Shown piece after piece: positions 1-8,641 of a stretch of 64,000 bases of DNA. The DNA comes from Cellulomonas sp. 73-92 (GTDB taxonomy: Bacteria; Actinomycetota; Actinomycetes; Actinomycetales; Cellulomonadaceae): assembly GCF_001898175.1 (NCBI RefSeq), contig NZ_MKTH01000013.1, forward strand, positions 231,795 to 295,794, in the 5' to 3' direction. Numbering within the stretch: the first letter of the stretch is position 1; every line of letters begins with the position of its first letter. The notes under the pieces are model-generated. The model ran no database searches. It had not been told where the DNA came from and was given only the letters and a program-made list of their open reading frames with translations. Made by a program: the position numbers and the translations under genes.

Positions 1-208
1 CGTAGAGGCCGAAGACGACGAGCGGCACGAGGGCGACGATCCCGAGGATGCCGACCTGGAACGTCGCGTGCGTGATGCCGTAGACCTGCAGGCCGACCGC
101 GACGACCGTCAGCTGCGCCCCGATGTTGGACACGGCCAGGCCCGACCACAGCCGCCGGAACGCCGGGCTGACCCGCAGCGGTTCGGTGTCGACGAGCAGG
201 GAGGGCAC
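1..208 (-). CDS. MFS transporter, N-terminal part (cut by window edge)
   Basis: The reverse strand reads a protein starting MPSLLVDTEPLRVSPAFRRL and running into a hydrophobic helix (SNIGAQLTVVAVGLQVY) and a second one (VGILGIVALVPLVVFGLY). This is the usual beginning of the EntS-like / MFS_3 exporter branch of the major facilitator superfamily, whose members expel siderophores or drugs across the inner membrane. The ORF is missing from the track because its stop lies beyond base 1. The GTG start sits 7 nt after TAGGCT, a leaderless-type arrangement. Only about 69 residues are visible, so the substrate cannot be guessed. The next gene is divergent. Confidence 0.75.
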   Translation of the reverse strand, partial: MPSLLVDTEPLRVSPAFRRLWSGLAVSNIGAQLTVVAVGLQVYGITHATFQVGILGIVALVPLVVFGLY

Positions 209-357
209 GCCCGGGAGCCTACGGTCGGCCGCGCCGTGGGCGTGCGGACGGACCGGCCGGTGGGCCCGACGCGCGGGCCGGCGAGCGGGAGTGTTCAGGC
301 ATGCGAATCTCCGCGGTGGCGTGACCAGGGCAAACGCGTCTGTCACCATGGAAGGCG

Positions 358-1512
358 ATGCTTACCTCACCTCCCCCCGCGGCGCGCCCGGCCCCTACGT
401 CCGCTCAGGTGCGGCGGTGGCGCCGCAACCTGGCCGACGAGCGGGCCGAGGCCGCCGTCTACCGCGACCTCGCGTCGCGCCGCACGGGCGAGGAGCGCGA
501 GATCCTGCTGGCGCTGGCCGACGCCGAGAGGAGGCACGAGGCCCACTGGCTCGAGCTGCTCGGCGACCAGGTGGGCCCGCCCCGGCCGGGCGACCGGCGC
601 AGCCGGGTGCTGGGTCTGCTCGCCCGTCGGTTCGGCTCGGTGTTCACGCTCGCGCTCGCGCAGCGCGCCGAGTCCCGCTCGTCGTACGCCCTCGACGAAG
701 ACGCCACCGCCCGGATGGCGGCCGACGAGCGCATCCACGAGGAGGTCGTCCGCGGCCTGGCGCGGCGCGGTCGCAACCGCATCTCCGGCCGGTTCCGCGC
801 CGGGGTGTTCGGCGCCAACGACGGCCTCGTCAGCAACCTGGCCCTGGTGCTCGGCATCGGTGCCTCGGGCGTGCCGACGCACACCGTGCTGCTGTCCGGG
901 CTCGCCGGGCTGCTGGCGGGGGCCATGTCGATGGGCGCCGGCGAGTACGTGTCCGTGCGCTCGCAGCGCGAGCTGCTGGAGGCCGGACGCCCCGACCCGC
1001 GAGCCGGCTCCGTGCTGCCCGACCTCGACGTCGACGCCAACGAGCTCGCACTCGTCTACCGAGCCCGTGGGCTCGACGCGGAGGCGGCCCAGGCGCGCGC
1101 CGACACGGTCCTGTCCTCGCTCGAGCGGTACCAGGCCGCGCACGCGGTGGGGCCCTCGCTGCTGCGCAGCTCGACGCCGCTGCCGGGCGAGGCCGCACCC
1201 GAGGCGGCGGCTCCGGCCGACGAGCACGAGGCGATCGGCACGGCCTGGGGTGCCGCCTGGACCAGCTTCTGCTTCTTCGGCTCGGGTGCGCTGATCCCGG
1301 TGCTGCCCTACCTGCTCGGCGCCACCGGGTGGACGGCCGTGGCGTGGGCGGCCGGGCTCGTCGGCCTCGCGCTGGTCGGCACCGGCGCCGTGGTCGGCGT
1401 CCTCTCGGGCGCCTCACCCGCGCGGCGGGCGCTGCGCCAGCTGGCGATCGGTTACGGCGCCGCCGCCGTGACCTATGGCCTCGGCCTGCTGTTCCAGACG
1501 ACCGTCGGCTGA
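358..1512 (+). CDS. Ferritin-like domain fused to VIT1/CCC1 transporter (MbfA-like)
   Basis: The 384-residue protein has two parts. Residues about 20-135 form a ferritin-like/rubrerythrin helix bundle with metal-ligand motifs (EAAVYRDLA, ERRHEAHW, DERIHEEVV). Residues about 145-384 are a VIT1/CCC1 transporter, recognised by GVFGANDGLVSNLALVLGI and AMSMGAGEYVSVRSQ, with hydrophobic segments continuing to the C-terminus. The same order occurs in MbfA, a membrane-bound ferritin that exports iron in alphaproteobacteria, so iron or manganese export is the expected role (inference). The ATG at 358 has a GGAAGG motif unusually close to it (2 nt); a slightly different start is possible. The gene stands alone, divergent from the MFS gene and convergent with the flavodoxin gene. 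Confidence 0.85.
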   Translation: MLTSPPPAARPAPTSAQVRRWRRNLADERAEAAVYRDLASRRTGEEREILLALADAERRHEAHWLELLGDQVGPPRPGDRRSRVLGLLARRFGSVFTLALAQRAESRSSYALDEDATARMAADERIHEEVVRGLARRGRNRISGRFRAGVFGANDGLVSNLALVLGIGASGVPTHTVLLSGLAGLLAGAMSMGAGEYVSVRSQRELLEAGRPDPRAGSVLPDLDVDANELALVYRARGLDAEAAQARADTVLSSLERYQAAHAVGPSLLRSSTPLPGEAAPEAAAPADEHEAIGTAWGAAWTSFCFFGSGALIPVLPYLLGATGWTAVAWAAGLVGLALVGTGAVVGVLSGASPARRALRQLAIGYGAAAVTYGLGLLFQTTVG

Positions 1513-1623
1513 GGTCGCGCCGAGGGCGACCGGGCACTCAGGGCGTTCGGCACAGGTCGCGTCGCGGACGGCGACGCACCGCGGAGCGCGGCCTGCCACC
1601 CGGGAGGGATGCGCCGGGAGGCG

Positions 1624-2121
1624 TCAGCGGGACGCCGACGCCGCGATGAGGGTGGCCCCCCACGCGCGGGCGCGGTCCAGCTCCCCTGCCAGCAGCTCCG
1701 GCTGCGTGCCCTTGACGTAGAAGTCCTTGGCGGGCACCACGAGCCGCCCGCCGAGCTTGCGCAGCCGCTGCGCGATCGCGCGCGCCGCCGACCCCGACAG
1801 GGGGCTGTCGAGCTTGGTGCAGAACGCCGCGACGGGCAGCCCCGCAGGAACCGTCAGCGCCGCCAGCCACTCGCGGACGCCGGTCTGCGAGATGGTCCGG
1901 CCGTACTTGCCGGCGTCCCGGCGCGTGCCCGGCCGCGTCATGGAGAACGCGTGGGTCGGGCCGCCGACCACCAGCAGCGCGACGTCGTCCGGCAGCCCCG
2001 CCGCGAGCTCGCCCACCTCGACGAGGCGGACGTCGCCACCGCCGCCGCACCCGTCGGCGACCGCCTGCGCCACGTCACGCGTGCGGCCGTACATCGTCTC
2101 GTAGACGACGAGCGTGGTCAT
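1624..2121 (-). CDS. Flavodoxin domain protein
   Basis: This 165-residue protein begins with the flavodoxin FMN-phosphate loop pattern (VVYETMYGRTRDVAQAVADG). Mid-protein it has the second FMN-contact region (LLVVGGPTHAFSM) and a typical late beta-strand (PVAAFCTKLDSP). Such small flavodoxin-fold proteins in actinobacteria are thought to be FMN-dependent electron carriers or quinone reductases in the cytoplasm; no partner is encoded beside it. The start ATG is preceded by GATTCT 7 nt upstream, and an imperfect leaderless arrangement is possible; no strong ribosome binding site is seen. A small dyad (TCAGA-GGAT-TCTGA) overlaps that hexamer and could be an operator. The downstream neighbour converges on it. 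Confidence 0.85.
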   Translation of the reverse strand: MTTLVVYETMYGRTRDVAQAVADGCGGGGDVRLVEVGELAAGLPDDVALLVVGGPTHAFSMTRPGTRRDAGKYGRTISQTGVREWLAALTVPAGLPVAAFCTKLDSPLSGSAARAIAQRLRKLGGRLVVPAKDFYVKGTQPELLAGELDRARAWGATLIAASASR

Positions 2122-2170
2122 GGCCCTCAGAATCCTCTGACCAGGACGGCCGTGCCAAGACCCGGTCGGG

Positions 2171-3244
2171 TCACGCCCATGCCTCGGGACCCGCGGTCAC
2201 CGGCGCGCCGGTGCGGGCCGACTCCTCGATCGCCAGCCCGACGAGGTGGTCCTGGCAGCCGTCGGCGAGGGGGTAGGGCGCGGGTCCCTCGCCGCGCACC
2301 CAGGCGGCGCACCGCGCCAGCAGGGTGGCGACCGCGACGTCGTCGTCCGCCAGGCGCGCGCCCTCGAACGGGTTGCGCCACAGCACCCGTCCGTCGAGCG
2401 AGATGTGCTGCGTGTCCCAGCCGTCGAGGTTCTGCTCGATGCCGGTCTGCCAGCGGTGGAACGTCGAGCTCGTGACCGTGCGCTCGTCCACCCAGCGCGT
2501 CACGGTGTCGTCGACGAGCTCGCCGTGCGTGCCCCGGACGACGATCCGGTTGGTCCGCAGCGGGTTGTGCCACTGGTTGTCCGTGAAGTCGTAGAGCGCG
2601 CTCCGACCGTCGCCGAAGTCGAGCGTCGCGAGGATCGTCGAGCGGTCGATCGGCTCGGCCCGGCCGGTCCAGCCGTCGCGGGTCATGGGGTCGACGAGCG
2701 GCGCGGTGAACCGCGACGACCGCACGACGACCGGGCCGCGGCCCACCCCGAGCAGCCGCCGGACCAGCCCGACCGCGTGGTACAGGTGGGTCGAGGAGAC
2801 CTGGACGCTCGTCGGACGCCCGATCAGCCCGGACTCCACCGCGGCGATCCGGGCCTGGTGGACGGGCATCGCGGGGGAGTGCTCGGCGACCTGCACCAGG
2901 CCCGACGAGCCGACGGCCGCCCACAGCGCGCGCAGGCCGTCGGCGTCGGGCGCCGGCGGCGTCTCCGCCAGCACCGGCAGCCCGAGGCCGACGAGCTCGG
3001 TGACGGCGTGCGGCGTGACCGGCCAGGGCGTGCCGGTGACGACCATCTCGGGCGCCAGCGGCGGCAGCTCGGCGACGGTGCGGACGGTCGGCACGCCCCA
3101 CTGCCGCTCGACCCAGGTGCCGCGCTCCGCCTCGCGCGTGACGACCCCGGCGCACGTGAAGCGCTCCGGCAGCAGCCGGGCCATCCGGACGAAGAACTCG
3201 GAGCGCCAGCCGGAGCCGACGACGGCGAATCGGAACGGGGACAT
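2171..3244 (-). CDS. Gfo/Idh/MocA family oxidoreductase
   Basis: The 357-residue protein starts with a Rossmann dinucleotide fold (RFAVVGSGWRSEFFVRMARL) and continues into the substrate-binding alpha/beta domain typical of Gfo/Idh/MocA dehydrogenases. These enzymes oxidise sugars, inositols or related polyols with NAD(P). The canonical Lys of the EKP motif is not visible at its usual place (LAETPPAPDADG occurs where EKP is expected), so catalysis may differ or be lost. The start at 3244 was chosen because GGGAGG lies 6 nt upstream; the 663-residue track ORF extends back across the divergent FKBP gene and is not real. A GC-rich 8-bp hairpin lies in its leader. Confidence 0.8.
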   Translation of the reverse strand: MSPFRFAVVGSGWRSEFFVRMARLLPERFTCAGVVTREAERGTWVERQWGVPTVRTVAELPPLAPEMVVTGTPWPVTPHAVTELVGLGLPVLAETPPAPDADGLRALWAAVGSSGLVQVAEHSPAMPVHQARIAAVESGLIGRPTSVQVSSTHLYHAVGLVRRLLGVGRGPVVVRSSRFTAPLVDPMTRDGWTGRAEPIDRSTILATLDFGDGRSALYDFTDNQWHNPLRTNRIVVRGTHGELVDDTVTRWVDERTVTSSTFHRWQTGIEQNLDGWDTQHISLDGRVLWRNPFEGARLADDDVAVATLLARCAAWVRGEGPAPYPLADGCQDHLVGLAIEESARTGAPVTAGPEAWA

Positions 3245-3261
3245 CGCACCTCCCGGGCATG

Positions 3262-3282
3262 GCCCGCCCTCCACGGGCGGGC
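3262..3282 (-). promoter_or_regulatory. Hairpin in the 5' leader of the oxidoreductase gene
   Basis: GCCCGCCC and GGGCGGGC form a perfect 8-bp stem with a 5-nt loop just upstream of the Shine-Dalgarno sequence of the oxidoreductase gene. It could slow ribosome loading or act as an attenuator; function is inference. A TACCCT hexamer further upstream on the minus strand is a possible -10 element. Confidence 0.35.
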
Positions 3283-3419
3283 GCCGCTGCGCAGGGTAGC
3301 GTGCAGGATCTCCCCAGGTCCCCCACCTGCGCGATTGCCGGTCACACAGGTTCGTCGCGTACCGTCGTCGCGTCGGCCGACGCGCCGGCACAACCCCCGT
3401 GAACCCTGGGAGGACCAGC

Positions 3420-4412
3420 GTGCGCCGCTCGACGACCGTCCGAGGTGGCATCGCTGCTGCCGTGATCCTGGTGCTCGGGCTCGGCGGCCTGGCCGCCTGC
3501 TCGGGCGGTGGCAGCACGCCGCCGGTGCCCTCGGGCAGCGCCACCTCGTCCGCCGCACCCTCGGCGACCCCGACCGTCGACACCGCGGCCGACGAGGCCG
3601 CGCTCAAGGCCGTCACCGTCACCGGGGCGGCCGGCGCGAAGCCCACCCTCGCGCTGCCCTCCAAGCCGTTCACCGTCACCTCGCAGGTCGCGCGCACCAT
3701 CGACCAGGGCACCGGCGACGCGGTCGCGCAGGGCGACCTCGTCACGCTGCACGTCCTCGAGGTCTCGGGCGCCGACGGCAGCGAGCGCGGGGACACGTGG
3801 TCGGGCGGCTCGCCGGTCGTCACGACCGTGGACTCCTCGTCGTTCTTCGCCGAGCTGTACCAGCAGCTCGTCGCGGCCCACGTCGGCTCGCGGATCCTGC
3901 TCGCCGCCCCGACGCAGGACAGCTCCGGCAACCCGCTGACCGTGGTGGACCTGCTCGAGGTCAGCAAGACCCAGGCGGTCCCGACGCGCGCCACCGGCAC
4001 GGCGGTCGCCCCCGCCGCCGGCCTGCCGACCGTCACGCTGGACGCGAACGGCAAGCCGTCCCTGACCGCCGCGACGGGCGCCGCCCCGACCAGCCTCGTG
4101 GTCCAGCCCCTCATCCAGGGCACCGGGGCCAAGGTGGCCAGCGGCCAGACCGTCGTCGTCAACTACGCCGGCTACCTCTGGGACGGCACCAAGTTCGACT
4201 CGTCGTGGGACCGCGGCGCCACGTTCCCCGTCCAGAACATCGGGCAGGCCCAGGTGATCGACGGCTGGAACCAGGGCCTCGTCGGGCAGACCGTCGGCTC
4301 GCAGGTGCTGCTCGTCGTGCCGCCCAGCCTCGGCTACGGCGCCAACGCCCAGGGCAGCATCCCGGCGAACTCGACGCTCGTCTTCGTCGTCGACATCCTC
4401 GCCGCCGCCTGA
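3420..4412 (+). CDS. FKBP-type peptidyl-prolyl isomerase lipoprotein
   Basis: The 330-residue protein begins with a signal peptide ending in a lipobox (LAAC, Cys27), so it should be anchored on the outer face of the membrane. After a Ser/Thr/Pro/Ala linker there are two FKBP folds: a diverged one at about 60-200 and a canonical one at about 215-330 containing VVNYAGYLWDGTKFDSSW, VIDGWNQGLVG and PPSLGYG. The second should catalyse cis-trans isomerisation of prolyl bonds in exported proteins. The GTG at 3420 was chosen over the track start because GGGAGG lies 6 nt before it and it starts the signal peptide cleanly (MRRSTTVRGG). It is divergent from the oxidoreductase gene. Confidence 0.9.
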   Translation: MRRSTTVRGGIAAAVILVLGLGGLAACSGGGSTPPVPSGSATSSAAPSATPTVDTAADEAALKAVTVTGAAGAKPTLALPSKPFTVTSQVARTIDQGTGDAVAQGDLVTLHVLEVSGADGSERGDTWSGGSPVVTTVDSSSFFAELYQQLVAAHVGSRILLAAPTQDSSGNPLTVVDLLEVSKTQAVPTRATGTAVAPAAGLPTVTLDANGKPSLTAATGAAPTSLVVQPLIQGTGAKVASGQTVVVNYAGYLWDGTKFDSSWDRGATFPVQNIGQAQVIDGWNQGLVGQTVGSQVLLVVPPSLGYGANAQGSIPANSTLVFVVDILAAA

Positions 4413-4576
4413 CGCCCGGTTGACACCGGCCGGGCCCGGCCCGGCACCGCGACGGTCCCCCGCGCGCGGCGGCCTCCCCTCACCGGGACACCGCCGGCGG
4501 CGCGAGGGACCGTTGTCCTGTCGTGCTCGGCCCGCTGTGGCTAGCCTGGCCAGACGGAACTCCCTGAGGAGACGAC

Positions 4577-6637
4577 ATGGACCAGGCAACGAAGCCCAGA
4601 GTCCGCACCGTGGCGCTGCTCGGCGCCAGCGGTGCCGGCAAGACCACGCTCGCCGAGGCGCTGCTCCATCGCGCCGGCGTGCTGACCCGGCCCGGGAAGG
4701 TCGAGGACGGCACCACCGTCTCCGACCACGAGCCCGAGGAGATCGCGCGGCACATCTCCCTGTCGCTGGCCGCGGCGCCGTTCACCTGGGAGGCGGACGA
4801 CGGCCACACCTACGACCTCACGCTGCTGGACGCGCCCGGCTTCCTCGACTTCGCCTCGTCCGTCGACGCCGCGGTGGCCGCGGCCGACGTCGCGCTCGTC
4901 GTCGTGTCGGCCGTCGAGGGCGTGCAGGCCGGCACCCACCTCGCCTGGAAGGCCGCCGCCGACCTCGGCGTCCCGCGGATGTTCGTCATCACCAAGGAGG
5001 ACAAGCCGCGCGCCGACTTCCACCGCGTGCTCGACGAGCTGCGGGAGGCGTTCGGCGAGGGGCTCGTCCCGCTCGAGCTGCCCACCGGCGAGGAGTCCGC
5101 GTTCGAGGGCATCGCCGACGTCCTCGCCGAGGAGGCCTACGCGTACGACCCGGACGGCCGCCACCACAGCCAGCCGGTGCCGCAGCAGCTCACCGAGGAG
5201 GAGCACCGGCTGCACGACGAGGTGACCGAGGAGATCGTCTCGCACGACGACGAGCAGCTCGAGGCCTACCTCGGCGGCGAGGTGCCGTCGATCGCCGAGC
5301 TGGAGAAGACGCTCGCGGCGGAGGTCCGCAACGGCGAGGCGTTCCCCGTGCTCATCGCCTCCGGCCTCACGGGAGTCGGGATCGACCGGCTGGCCGACCT
5401 CGTGTGCGAGCTCTCGCCCGTCCCGACCGAGTCCGTCGCCACCGTGTACGCGGGCGACACCGCGATCGAGGTCGCGCCCGACCCGGCGGGGCCCGTGCTG
5501 GTGCACGCGTTCCGGACCGTCGCCGACCCGTTCGTCGGCCAGGTCACGCTGTTCCGCGTGCTGTCCGGCACCATCCACGCCGGCGACAAGCTCGTGAACA
5601 CGACCACCGGCACCGAGGAGCGGCTCCCCGGGCTGTTCCGGATGCGCGGCAAGGAGCACCTACCGGTCGACGAAGCCGTCGCGGGTGAGGTCGCCGCCGC
5701 GCCGAAGCTCGCCAACACGCCGTCGGGCTCCCTGCTCGCCGGCAAGGGTGCGCCCGGTGGGACGTCGCTGCGGGCCAGGCCCGGCAAGGCGAGGCAGCCG
5801 GTGTACGGCCTGGCGCTCGAGCCGGTCACGCAGTCGGACGACGACCGGCTGTCCGGGGCGCTCGCGCGGCTCGTGGCGGAGGACCCGACGCTCGAGGTCG
5901 ACCGCGTCGCCGACAAGACGGTGCTGCGGGGCCTGGGCGACACCCACCTCGCGGTGGCCCTCGAGCGGCTGGCCCGCGTCTTCTCCGTGCACGTCACCAC
6001 CTCCCCCGTGCCCGTCGGCTACCTCGAGACGATCGCCGGCACCGCGGAGGCCGAGGGCAAGGTCAAGAAGCAGTCCGGCGGCCACGGCCAGTACGCCGTG
6101 GTGAACATGAAGGTGTCGCCCCTGCCGCACGGCGCCGGGTACGAGTTCGTCGACTCCGTCGTCGGCGGCTCGATCCCCCGCAACTACATGGCGGCCGTGC
6201 AGAAGGGCATCCAGGAGGGCATGGCGCAGGGCGGTCCGCACGGGCACCCGATCGTCGACATCCGGGTCGAGGTCTACGACGGCAAGTCGCACCCCGTCGA
6301 CTCGTCGGACATGGCGTTCCGCACCGCCGCCGCCCTCGGGGTGAAGGAGGCGCTCGTCGCCGCCGGCTCCGTGGTGCTGGAGCCGGTGTCGCGGATCTCC
6401 GTCACCGTGCCGACGTCCGTGCAGGGCGACGTCATGGGCGACCTGTCGACGCGCCGCGGTCGCATCGCCGACACGGAGTCGCTCGAGGGCGGCAACGTGC
6501 GGATCGAGGCGCTCGTGCCGGAGTCGGAGCTCGCGCGCTACGTCCTCGACCTGCGGTCGATCACGGGCGGCCGCGCCGAGCTGACCATGGAGCCCGACCA
6601 CTACGACATCCTGCCGAGCCACCTCGTGCCGGCCTGA
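4577..6637 (+). CDS. fusA2: Elongation factor G-like protein (EF-G2)
   Basis: This 686-residue translational GTPase has the EF-G domain order: a G domain (P-loop GASGAGKTT, DAPG for G3), domain II, then domains III-V (GGHGQYAVVNMKVSP, FVDSVVGGSIP, DLSTRRGRI). The P-loop lacks the GHIDAGKTT form of true EF-G, and the G4 element reads TKED where NKxD is usual, both typical of the actinobacterial EF-G2 group. EF-G2 proteins bind ribosomes and GTP but are usually not the translocase; the job in this organism is unknown. GAGGAG precedes the ATG by about 6 nt; a TAGCCT hexamer at 4542-4547 is a possible -10. A strong terminator follows the stop. Confidence 0.92.
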   Translation: MDQATKPRVRTVALLGASGAGKTTLAEALLHRAGVLTRPGKVEDGTTVSDHEPEEIARHISLSLAAAPFTWEADDGHTYDLTLLDAPGFLDFASSVDAAVAAADVALVVVSAVEGVQAGTHLAWKAAADLGVPRMFVITKEDKPRADFHRVLDELREAFGEGLVPLELPTGEESAFEGIADVLAEEAYAYDPDGRHHSQPVPQQLTEEEHRLHDEVTEEIVSHDDEQLEAYLGGEVPSIAELEKTLAAEVRNGEAFPVLIASGLTGVGIDRLADLVCELSPVPTESVATVYAGDTAIEVAPDPAGPVLVHAFRTVADPFVGQVTLFRVLSGTIHAGDKLVNTTTGTEERLPGLFRMRGKEHLPVDEAVAGEVAAAPKLANTPSGSLLAGKGAPGGTSLRARPGKARQPVYGLALEPVTQSDDDRLSGALARLVAEDPTLEVDRVADKTVLRGLGDTHLAVALERLARVFSVHVTTSPVPVGYLETIAGTAEAEGKVKKQSGGHGQYAVVNMKVSPLPHGAGYEFVDSVVGGSIPRNYMAAVQKGIQEGMAQGGPHGHPIVDIRVEVYDGKSHPVDSSDMAFRTAAALGVKEALVAAGSVVLEPVSRISVTVPTSVQGDVMGDLSTRRGRIADTESLEGGNVRIEALVPESELARYVLDLRSITGGRAELTMEPDHYDILPSHLVPA

Positions 6638-6651
6638 TCGTCGTCCGACCG

Positions 6652-6687
6652 CGAAGGGGCGTCCCGCCGGTGCGGGGCGCCCCTTCG
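6652..6687 (+). terminator. Intrinsic terminator after EF-G2
   Basis: CGAAGGGGCG and CGCCCCTTCG form a perfect 10-bp stem 14 bases after the EF-G2 stop codon; the loop itself can pair (CCCG/CGGG). No long T tract follows, which is normal for high-GC actinobacterial terminators. Confidence 0.75.
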
Positions 6688-6719
6688 TCGTCCCGGGGCG
6701 GCGGGGCAGGATGGTGCCC

Positions 6720-7340
6720 GTGGCCCGGTACGTCGAGGTGCACCCCACCAGCCCGCAGCCGCACGCGATCGCCCAGGTGGCGGAGCTGCTGCGGCGGGGG
6801 GCGGTGATCGCCTACCCGACGGACTCGATGTACGCGCTCGGGACGCGCATCGACGACCTCGACGGCGCCGAGCGCATCCGGCGGATCCGCCACCTCGACG
6901 CCGCCCACCACCTCACCCTCGTGTGCGCCGACTTCGCGCAGCTCGGGCAGCTCGTCATCCTGTCCAACAACGCGTTCCGGGCCATCAAGGCGGCGACGCC
7001 GGGGCCGTACACGTTCATCCTCCCGGCGACCTCCGAGGTACCGCGGCGGCTGGCCCACCCGCGCAAGCGCAGCGTCGGCGTGCGGATCCCCGACAACGCG
7101 GTCGCCCAGGCGCTGCTGCGCGAGCTCGGCGAGCCGCTGCTGTCGTCGTCCCTGCTCATGCCCGGCGCCGAGTGGCCCCTCACCGAGGGCTGGCAGATCA
7201 AGGAGGAGCTGGACGACGAGCTCGACGCGATCCTCGACGGCGGCGACTGCGGCATGGAGCCGTCGACGGTCGTCGACTGGACGAGCGGCGAGCCGGAGGT
7301 CGTGCGCGTCGGGGCGGGCGACCCGGACCGGTTCGCGTGA
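6720..7340 (+). CDS. Sua5/YciO/YrdC-family protein (threonylcarbamoyl-AMP synthase-like)
   Basis: The protein carries the YrdC fold: RGAVIAYPTDSMYALG near the N-terminus, LTLVCADFAQL, and GPYTFILPATSEVP with the basic patch RKRSVGVRIPD. Family members (Sua5/TsaC) make threonylcarbamoyl-AMP for the t6A modification of ANN-decoding tRNAs; this one is closer to the YciO branch, whose exact function is less certain. I prefer the GTG at 6720 to the track ATG at 6711, because CAGGAT ends 7 nt before it (leaderless pattern) and orthologues begin MARYVEVHP. Its stop overlaps the start of the next gene by 4 bp, so the two are co-translated. Confidence 0.88.
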   Translation: MARYVEVHPTSPQPHAIAQVAELLRRGAVIAYPTDSMYALGTRIDDLDGAERIRRIRHLDAAHHLTLVCADFAQLGQLVILSNNAFRAIKAATPGPYTFILPATSEVPRRLAHPRKRSVGVRIPDNAVAQALLRELGEPLLSSSLLMPGAEWPLTEGWQIKEELDDELDAILDGGDCGMEPSTVVDWTSGEPEVVRVGAGDPDRFA

Positions 7341-7822
7341 GCGCACGGCGGTACGTCGCGGTCGTCGGGCCCTCGTCGTCCACGGCGGAGCAGGACGAGA
7401 CCGCCGAGCGGCTCGGCGGCGAGCTCGCCCGCCGGGGCCACGTCGTCGTGTGCGGCGGTGGCGGGGGCGTCATGGCGGCGGTCTCGCGTGGCTCGGCGGG
7501 GGCCGGCGGGCTCGTCGTCGGGCTGCTGCCGGGCCTCGACCGGACCGAGGGGAACCCGCACCTCACCGTGGCGATCCCGACCGGGCTCGGGGAGCTGCGC
7601 AACTGGCTCGTCGTGCGCGCGGCGGACGTGGTCGTCGCGGTCGGCGGCTCGTGGGGGACGCTGAGCGAGGTGGCGCTGGCCGTGCGCACGGGCGTCCCCG
7701 TCGTCGCGCTCGGTTTCTGGAACCTGCCCGACGAGGCCGCGGCCGGCGGCCCCGCCATCCGCCAGGCGCCGGACCTGGACGCGGCCCTGGCCGCCGTCGA
7801 CCGGGTGCTCGCGGACGCCTGA
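7337..7822 (+). CDS. LOG/SLOG-fold protein (TIGR00725 type)
   Basis: This 161-residue protein has the nucleotide-binding Rossmann-like SLOG fold: VAVVGPSSST at the start, CGGGGGVMAAVSRG, and the conserved LGELRNWLVVRAADVVVAVGGSWGTLSE segment (quoted here in parts: GELRNWLVV, AVGGSWGTLSE). It resembles TIGR00725 proteins, relatives of lysine decarboxylase-like cytokinin nucleosidases, but it lacks the full PGGxGTxxE signature, having GGSWGTLSE. The substrate is unknown, probably a nucleotide or its ribosyl derivative. The GTG start overlaps the TGA of the YciO-like gene (GTGA). It is read on by the preceding leaderless promoter. Confidence 0.82.
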   Translation: MSARRYVAVVGPSSSTAEQDETAERLGGELARRGHVVVCGGGGGVMAAVSRGSAGAGGLVVGLLPGLDRTEGNPHLTVAIPTGLGELRNWLVVRAADVVVAVGGSWGTLSEVALAVRTGVPVVALGFWNLPDEAAAGGPAIRQAPDLDAALAAVDRVLADA

Positions 7823-7851
7823 CCCGACGCTGCCCGGGCACACCCGCGCGG

Positions 7852-7895
7852 CGGGGGTGACGCTGGCCGCGAGGCCGGCTGCCGGCCCGCCCCCG
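7852..7895. terminator. GC-rich hairpin between convergent genes
   Basis: Between two convergent stops, CGGGGG and CCCCCG pair around an inner GGCCGGC-T-GCCGGCC stem. This would serve as a bidirectional terminator; assignment is from structure only. Confidence 0.4.
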
Positions 7896-7915
7896 ACACC
7901 GTCGTGCGCCCGCGG

Positions 7916-8641
7916 CTACCAGGACGGCGCCAGCACCGCCCGGCCCACGGCAGCCAGCCCGTCGACGCGCCGCAGGCGCGGGTCCGCGCGGAGGTCGGGC
8001 GGCAGACCGACCGTCGGGTCGACGGCATACGTCAGCGCCCCCGCGCGCAGGGCGGCGCGCACACCCGCCGGCAGGTCCTCGACCGCGGCGCAGCGCCGGG
8101 GGTCGACGCGCAGCTCGTCGGCCGCGAGCAGGTACGCGTCCGGCTCCGGCTTGGGCCGGGACGGGCCGTCCCCGGTCACGACGGCACCGAACACGCCCTC
8201 CGGAAGCTGCGCGACGACGCCGTCGACGATCGACGCGTGCGTCGCCGTGACGAGCGCGCACGGCACGCCCACGCGTCGCAGCGCGACGAGCAGCGTCTGG
8301 GCACCGGGGCGCCAGGGCAGGCCGCGCCGCAGCACGGCGGCCACGCCGGCGTGCAGGCGCTCGGCGACCTCGTCGGACGGCAGCGGGACGCCGCGGCGCG
8401 CGATCTCGGCGCACAGCGCCGGCACGGACCAGCCGAGCACCGCGTCGTCGTCGTCGGGCAGCCAGACCCCGCCGTGGCCCCGGACCATCGCGCCGACGAC
8501 TCCCGCCCAGATGGTCCCGGTGTCGAACAGGGGCCCGTCCATGTCGAAGAGGACGGCGTCGGGCCGCGGGTCGTCGGGCACGGGCTCCCACGGCTCGAGG
8601 CCACGGGCCACCGGCGTCGGCCGCCTCAACAGGTCGGTCAC
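7916..8641 (-). CDS. HAD-superfamily hydrolase (beta-phosphoglucomutase-like)
   Basis: The 241-residue protein has all HAD motifs: motif I DAVLFDMDGPLFDTG with the nucleophile Asp, motif II VTATHAS, motif III Lys in SRPKPEPDAYLLA, and motif IV AAVEDLPAGV. The cap domain after motif I is of the subfamily I, beta-phosphoglucomutase/phosphatase type, so it should dephosphorylate or isomerise a small sugar phosphate; the substrate cannot be read. The GTG at 8641 has a GAGGGGGAA ribosome binding site close upstream. The 332-residue track ORF adds an N-terminus made of repeat-derived sequence and is rejected. Confidence 0.85.
   Translation of the reverse strand: MTDLLRRPTPVARGLEPWEPVPDDPRPDAVLFDMDGPLFDTGTIWAGVVGAMVRGHGGVWLPDDDDAVLGWSVPALCAEIARRGVPLPSDEVAERLHAGVAAVLRRGLPWRPGAQTLLVALRRVGVPCALVTATHASIVDGVVAQLPEGVFGAVVTGDGPSRPKPEPDAYLLAADELRVDPRRCAAVEDLPAGVRAALRAGALTYAVDPTVGLPPDLRADPRLRRVDGLAAVGRAVLAPSW

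Noticed and set aside
2171-4162. 663-residue oxidoreductase ORF
   Set aside because: The first about 300 residues are antisense to the FKBP gene; a good ribosome binding site supports the start at 3244.
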